Shown: positions 59,529-64,000 of the stretch, in pieces
Numbering within the stretch: the stretch's first letter is position 1
How the letters are laid out: each line of letters begins with the position of its first letter
Program-made: the position numbers and the translations under genes
The notes under the pieces: generated by a model
What the model was told of the DNA's origin: nothing
Database searches by the model: none
What the model saw: the letters and a program-made list of their open reading frames with translations, nothing else
Assembly: GCA_036346355.1 (NCBI GenBank)
Contig: CM070572.1
Location: forward strand, 38,105,944 to 38,169,943
DNA: 64,000 nt
Source of the DNA: Rhipidocladum racemiflorum
Lineage: Eukaryota > Streptophyta > Magnoliopsida > Poales > Poaceae
Direction of reading: 5' to 3'

Positions 59529-59529
59529 A

Positions 59530-60460
59530 TGTTTCATTAGGTATTAATGTGTTCATTCATATTTTGTAGGTTTCATAAGTTTCATGATGTCTCACATGTA
59601 AATAGGTTTTACAAATAAGTTTCATGGATAAGTTTTATTATATTTCACGGATAAGTTTCATTTGGTTTCATGGATAAGTTTCATGATATTCCATGTATAA
59701 GTTTCATTAGGTTTCAGGGATAAGTTTCATTAGATTTCACGGATAAGTTTCATGATGTTTCGCAGATAAATTTCATTAGGTTTCATAGATAAGTTTCATG
59801 ATATTTCATTAGGTTTCACGGATAAGTTCCATGATATTTCACGGATAAGTTTCATTAGGTTTCACGGATAAGTTTCATGATATTCCACGGACAAGTTTCA
59901 TTAGGTTTCACGGATAAGTTTCATGATATTCCACGGATAAGTTTCATCAGGTTTCACGGATAAGTTTCATGATATTTCACCGATAAGTTTCATTAGGTTT
60001 CACATACAAGTTTCATTAGATTTCACGGATAAGTTTCATCAGGTTTCACGGATACGCCGTCGTCAGGTATTCAACAACTCTGCGTAGCTTTTGATAAAGT
60101 TTCATTAGGTTTCATGGATAAGTTTCATGATGTTTCATAAATAAGTTTTATTGGGTTTCACACATAAGTTTCATTAGATTTCACGGATAAGTTTCATTAG
60201 GTTTCATGAGTTCCAGCGTTTAGTTTCATGAGTTTCAGTGTAGTTTCGGTGATAAGTTTCAATCAGTTTCAGTGATAAGTTTCATAAGTTTCATTATAAT
60301 GTTTCATGAGTTTCGGTGATAAGTTTCATGAGTTTCGGTGATAAGTTTCATGAAACACTAGGAAAATTCATAAAACTTATCTTACGGATAAGTTTCATTA
60401 GGTTTCACATTTAAGTTTCATTAGGTTTCATGGATGAGATTTATTATTTTTTACGGATAA
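59530..60460. repeat. 23-bp satellite array
   Basis: Dozens of imperfect 23-bp units of the type TAAGTTTCATTAGGTTTCACGGA. Many alternate with a CATGATATTCCACGGA variant, giving a 46-bp higher-order unit (clearest at 59770-60055). The period is not a multiple of three and all frames are interrupted, so it is non-coding. Confidence 0.92.
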
Positions 60461-60589
60461 GAATTTGTTTACTATTATATTACTAAAAATTAGTGAAATA
60501 GCACTTATGTCGCATCGTTTTCGTAGGGTACCGAAACTCGTTGCATCTGTCTGCCCTCCTGCTATCCCGTCGGAAAGGCAGGAGACAGT

Positions 60590-60735
60590 GTAGTTTTGGT
60601 GATAAGTTTCATCAGTTTCAGTGATAAGTTTCATGAGTTTCATTATAATGTTTCACGAGTTTCGGTGATAAGTTTCATGAGTTTCGGTGTTAAGTTTCAT
60701 GAAACACTAGGAAAATTCATGAAACTTATATACGA
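60590..60735. repeat. Satellite block, duplicated segment
   Basis: Nearly identical to 60232-60380, both ending in 'catgaaacactaggaaaatt'. The two are separated by about 210 bp of unrelated sequence, so a part of the array was duplicated as a unit. Confidence 0.85.
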
Positions 60736-61067
60736 CCACGTACTAGCTAGTTTCAAGACTAAAGCGTAACTTACCATGCTTTAATTAGGTTTCCTCCTTA
60801 CTAGTTTGAAGACCAAAGAATAACATACGTACCACGCTTTAGTACCCTGGAATCACATGACACGAGTCAAGCACTGATCATTCTCCTGAAAATTTCTCAA
60901 GGGCACATGGACCTGGGCACCACTGGTGGAGCGGCGTGTGCGAGGTGGTTGGACAACGAGGGGTAGTGCGGCGGTGGAGTCGGCTGGTTGCGGCCCATGG
61001 ACGAGGTGGTTGCTGTACCGTTGGAAAGCTGGAAAACGCTATACCGTTTTCTAGGACTTCTGTAGCT
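60736..61067. other. RLK4 3' flank
   Basis: Mixed composition, probably the RLK4 3' UTR and beyond. It contains two copies of the TACCGTT phrase seen in the 59495 hairpin. No separate gene. Confidence 0.5.
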
Positions 61068-64000
61068 TTAAACGGGATGCGCCACAAAGTTGCCGCTATC
61101 CTCCTCATCGCCGTTCCACATAACTCCGGTGTGCGGCGAGCTCTTCCCCTGGCCGCTTTTCTTCGTATCGGGAAGCGGCGGCGCACCCTGGCCGTACTCG
61201 TCCCGGCAGGCGCTGGCCACGCTGGCCGTGCGATCGTACCGGAGCAGCTGGTTCAGCACCTCCTTCATAGACGGCCGCGTCGTTGGATCCTCGCCGGTGC
61301 AGATCACCCCGAGCATGAACACCGACACGGCGTCGTCCAAGAAGGCCCTGTCCCGGATGTCCTCGTCCACGGCGTCGTACAGCGGGCCGCCGACCTTGTG
61401 CCGCCGCCATGCCCACTCCGCCAGGCAGCACTCCGCGCTGCCGTCGTTTGCCACCCGCCCAGTGACGAGCTCCAGCAGCACCACGCCGAAGCTGAACACG
61501 TCCACCTTCTGGTTTACCTTGCTCCTGTACCCATACTCTGCAACCAAACCATGCGTGCAAAATATTCTCGTAAGATTTAAGAGCAAATACAAGTGCCATT
61601 ATTAAACTAGAGGATTGAAGAATTCTTGGCTTGTGACTTACCTGGAGCCATGTACCCAAAGGTACCTCCGACGGCGGACAATGACTCGGGCTCGCCGGAC
61701 TTGACGAGGATGCGGGCGAGTCCGAAGTCGGCGATCTTGGCGCGGAAGCCCGGGTCGAGTAGGATGTTGCTCGACTTGACGTCCCGGTGCATGATTGGCT
61801 GTGCGCACTCGTGGTGCATGTAGCTTAGGCCCCTCGCTGCGTCGATCGCGATGGCTAGCCGCGTCGGCCAGTCCAGCGGCTCCGGCGCGCCGGCGCGCTC
61901 TCGGCAGTGCAACCACCGATCGAGGCTACCGTTCTCCATGTACTCGTAAACGAGCAGCTTCGTGTGCTCGTTGGAGATGCAGCAAAGGAGGCTCACGATG
62001 TTGTTGTGCCTGATGTCGCCGAGGATTTTCACCTCCGAGTCGAACTCCTTGTCGAGCTTTGCGTCCAATTTTCTGGTGCTCCATAGTCTCTTCACGGCCA
62101 CCACCATGTCGGCACCGCCTTTTCCGCGCAGGGGGACGCGGTACACCTTGCCGGAGCCACCGCTGCCGATCACGTTCTCGTCGCGGAGCTTGGCGACTAC
62201 GTCGCTCTCCAAGAAATCCAGAGCGCGGAACAACGTCGTCTTCCACATGATCAGGTCCTGCCATTGCTTCTGTCGCCGGACGAAGAGGCACCCGATGGTG
62301 ACAGCACCGATGAGTGCGATACCGGCAAGCACAGAAAAGAGGATGATTAAGCGCGTTGACAGCTTGGCATGGCCACCATAATGGCATGCCGGAAGGTTCA
62401 TGTTCAGGTTCACCGTAGTGCAAAGGCCACGGTTTCTAAGGAAGCTCCCGTTGTACACCGGTCTCTGCAACGACTCGGGGACCTCGCCAGTGAGTTGGTT
62501 AGAGGAGAGGTTAAGAGAGCTAAGATGGAGGTTGCTGAAATCCGGAGGTATTTCACCAGTGAGTGCGTTGTTGGAGAGGTCAAGGATGTTGAGCCCTTGC
62601 AGCCCGATCGCCGACGGGATAGCACCGGATATCTGGTTGCTGCTAAGGTTGAGGGAATTGAGACTTCCCAACGCTTTGATGGACGGTGGAATCGAGCCGG
62701 ATATTCGGTTCCCAGCGAGGTTTAGGTCGGTGAGGCTGGTGAGCCCCGTCATGTCCTCTGGCAATGCACCAGAGAACGAATTGTTTTGTGCCCAAAACAC
62801 ATTGAGCCCGGCTGTAGACTTGGGGATGGCACCGAAGAATTTGTTGTCCTCCATCTGAATCCTCGAGATGTTAGGCGATATCTCGGTGGGTAGAGTGCCG
62901 GTGAAGCTATTGTTTTGAATCATGACGTTGGTGAGAACCGGAAACGACCATATCTTCTCCGGGAAGTCACCGACGAAGAAGTTATTGTACGCCATGATGT
63001 TGTCCAGCGTGTCGCACTCCCCGAGGCTTGCCGGAAACATGCCGGAGAAGCTGTTGTTGAACACCACAAGATCGAAGAGCTTCTTGTTGAAGCAGAGGGT
63101 CTCCGGCAGCTCGCCAGAGAGGAGGTTGTTGCACACTTCAAGGTTGGCGAGTGGGGAGTGCTTCCCGAGCTCTGGTGGGAGTGAGCCGGAGAGACTGTTA
63201 TCGAACAATCGGATGTCGGTTAGGTTAGGGAGCAGACTGATGCTCACTGGGATTGACCCTGTGATGTTGTTGAAATACAAGAACAGCAAAGTCAAGTTCT
63301 TCATTTTGCCGATGGTCTCCGGTATCGGTCCAGTGAGCTTATTCGTGGACAGGTCGAGCTCGATCATGTTGACAGCGGTTACGTTCGGCTCAATCCCGCC
63401 GGTGAACTTGTTGGTATACAGGTACAGGTACTCGAGCTTCTGAAGCTTCCATACCCACTCGGGGATCTTGCCCTGCATCTTGTTATGCGACAAGTCCAAC
63501 AGCGTGAGCTCCGTGAGCGCCGACAGGCTGTCGGGGATTCCACCGGTCAGGTTCATCCCCGACATCCATAGGTACGTCAGCTTCGTCAGCTTGCTGAACT
63601 CTTCAGGGACGGGCCCCGGGACGAACGGGTTGGTCGCCAGCGTCAGCATCTCGAGCCCCACCAGATCACCGATGGCCGCGGCCGGGTAGCTCCCGTTGAA
63701 GCTGTTGGTGTCAAGAACCAATGACTTGAGCTTCAGAAACCCCGCAATCGCCGACGGAACATTGCCAATGAACCCATTGCTCGACAGATTCAGGTGCTCC
63801 ATGTCCAAGGACAATTGGTTGATATCACCGGGTAGGCTGCCGGCGAACTCATTGTTCGACAGGTCGAGGTAGCGCAGAGCCGAGCAGCCGTAGAAGACCT
63901 TGGGGAATTTGCCGGTGAGATTGTTATAGGAGAGGTCTATGTATGTCACGTTCTTCAGGCTGCAGATGGAGGCTGGGATTGGTTTGGCTATGTTGAAGTT
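61068..64000 (-). CDS. RLK4: LRR receptor-like kinase, 5' end beyond window
   Basis: Exon 1 is open from the window edge (64000) to 61642 and exon 2 is 61537-61068. The missing start should lie about 200-300 bases further right, by comparison with RLK2. It has about 20 LRRs, a membrane segment (LIILFSVLAGIALIGAV) and a kinase with GSGGSGKVYRV, VAVKRLW, HRDVKSSN, DFGLAR and GTFGYMAPEY after splicing, so an active RD kinase is predicted. The C-terminal tail is longer than in RLK1-3 (about 45 residues after the kinase, with DTKKSGQGK). The ectodomain is nearly identical to RLK2; the kinase matches RLK3. It is the intact reference for the RLK3 deletions. Confidence 0.93.

Noticed and set aside
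59530..60460. CRISPR-like array
   Set aside because: Units are contiguous 23-bp satellite repeats without unique spacers, in plant nuclear DNA.

Overview
The window reads as nuclear DNA of a flowering plant, most likely a grass. It has spliced leucine-rich-repeat receptor kinase genes with GC-rich exons. Between them lie nested LTR retrotransposons with 5-bp target-site duplications, hAT- and Mutator-type MITEs and LINE debris. The species cannot be named from sequence alone.

The only host genes I can support are four related LRR receptor-like kinase (RLK) copies. All are on the minus strand and all have the same two-exon structure, with the intron splitting the GTFGYxAPEY codons of kinase subdomain VIII. 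RLK1 (3449-6527) is complete. RLK2 (20041-23815) would be intact except for a 689-bp hAT element with a perfect 8-bp target duplication. RLK3 (48073-49842) is a pseudogene with two internal deletions and a damaged catalytic loop. RLK4 (61068-64000) is open but runs off the right edge. RLK2 is a mosaic: its ectodomain matches RLK3/RLK4, while its transmembrane, kinase and 3' parts match RLK1. This is birth-and-death and domain shuffling in a tandem receptor cluster.

Layout. 1-1.24 kb: nested LTR ends with a primer-binding site. 1.25-3.1 kb: small repeats. 3.4-6.5 kb: RLK1. 7.7-19.5 kb: a complete, very young Ty3/gypsy element (Tat/RIRE2/Grande-like) on the minus strand, with LTRs that differ at only two sites, a frameshifted pol and an intron-bearing reading frame on the opposite strand. 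20.0-23.8 kb: RLK2 with its hAT. 24.25-26.0 kb: a decayed Ty1/copia LTR and gag. 26.0-30.66 kb: a gypsy-type LTR (family C) plus non-coding internal sequence. 30.87-33.06 kb: a family C solo LTR. 34.2-47.7 kb: a decayed Ty1/copia element. Its protease/integrase boundary carries a second family C solo LTR (37.6-44.4 kb), which itself carries a 4.6-kb family B solo LTR (39.2-43.8 kb). 48.1-49.8 kb: RLK3. 49.8-51.3 kb: duplicated RLK upstream sequence, including the empty site of the 30.87-kb solo LTR. 51.8-59.4 kb: fragments (possible MULE ORF, LINE 3' end, MULE MITE, PPR fragment, LTR-like DNA). 59.5-60.7 kb: a 23-bp satellite. 61.1-64.0 kb: RLK4.

The RLKs would act as plasma-membrane receptors of peptide-like ligands, with an extracellular LRR domain, one membrane pass and a cytoplasmic RD-type Ser/Thr kinase. 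Everything else is mobile DNA that has separated, broken or reshaped them. I did not find a convincing wholly new system. The most unusual items are the spliced antisense gene inside the young gypsy element, the chimeric hAT-broken receptor, and the satellite with its hairpin abutting RLK4.
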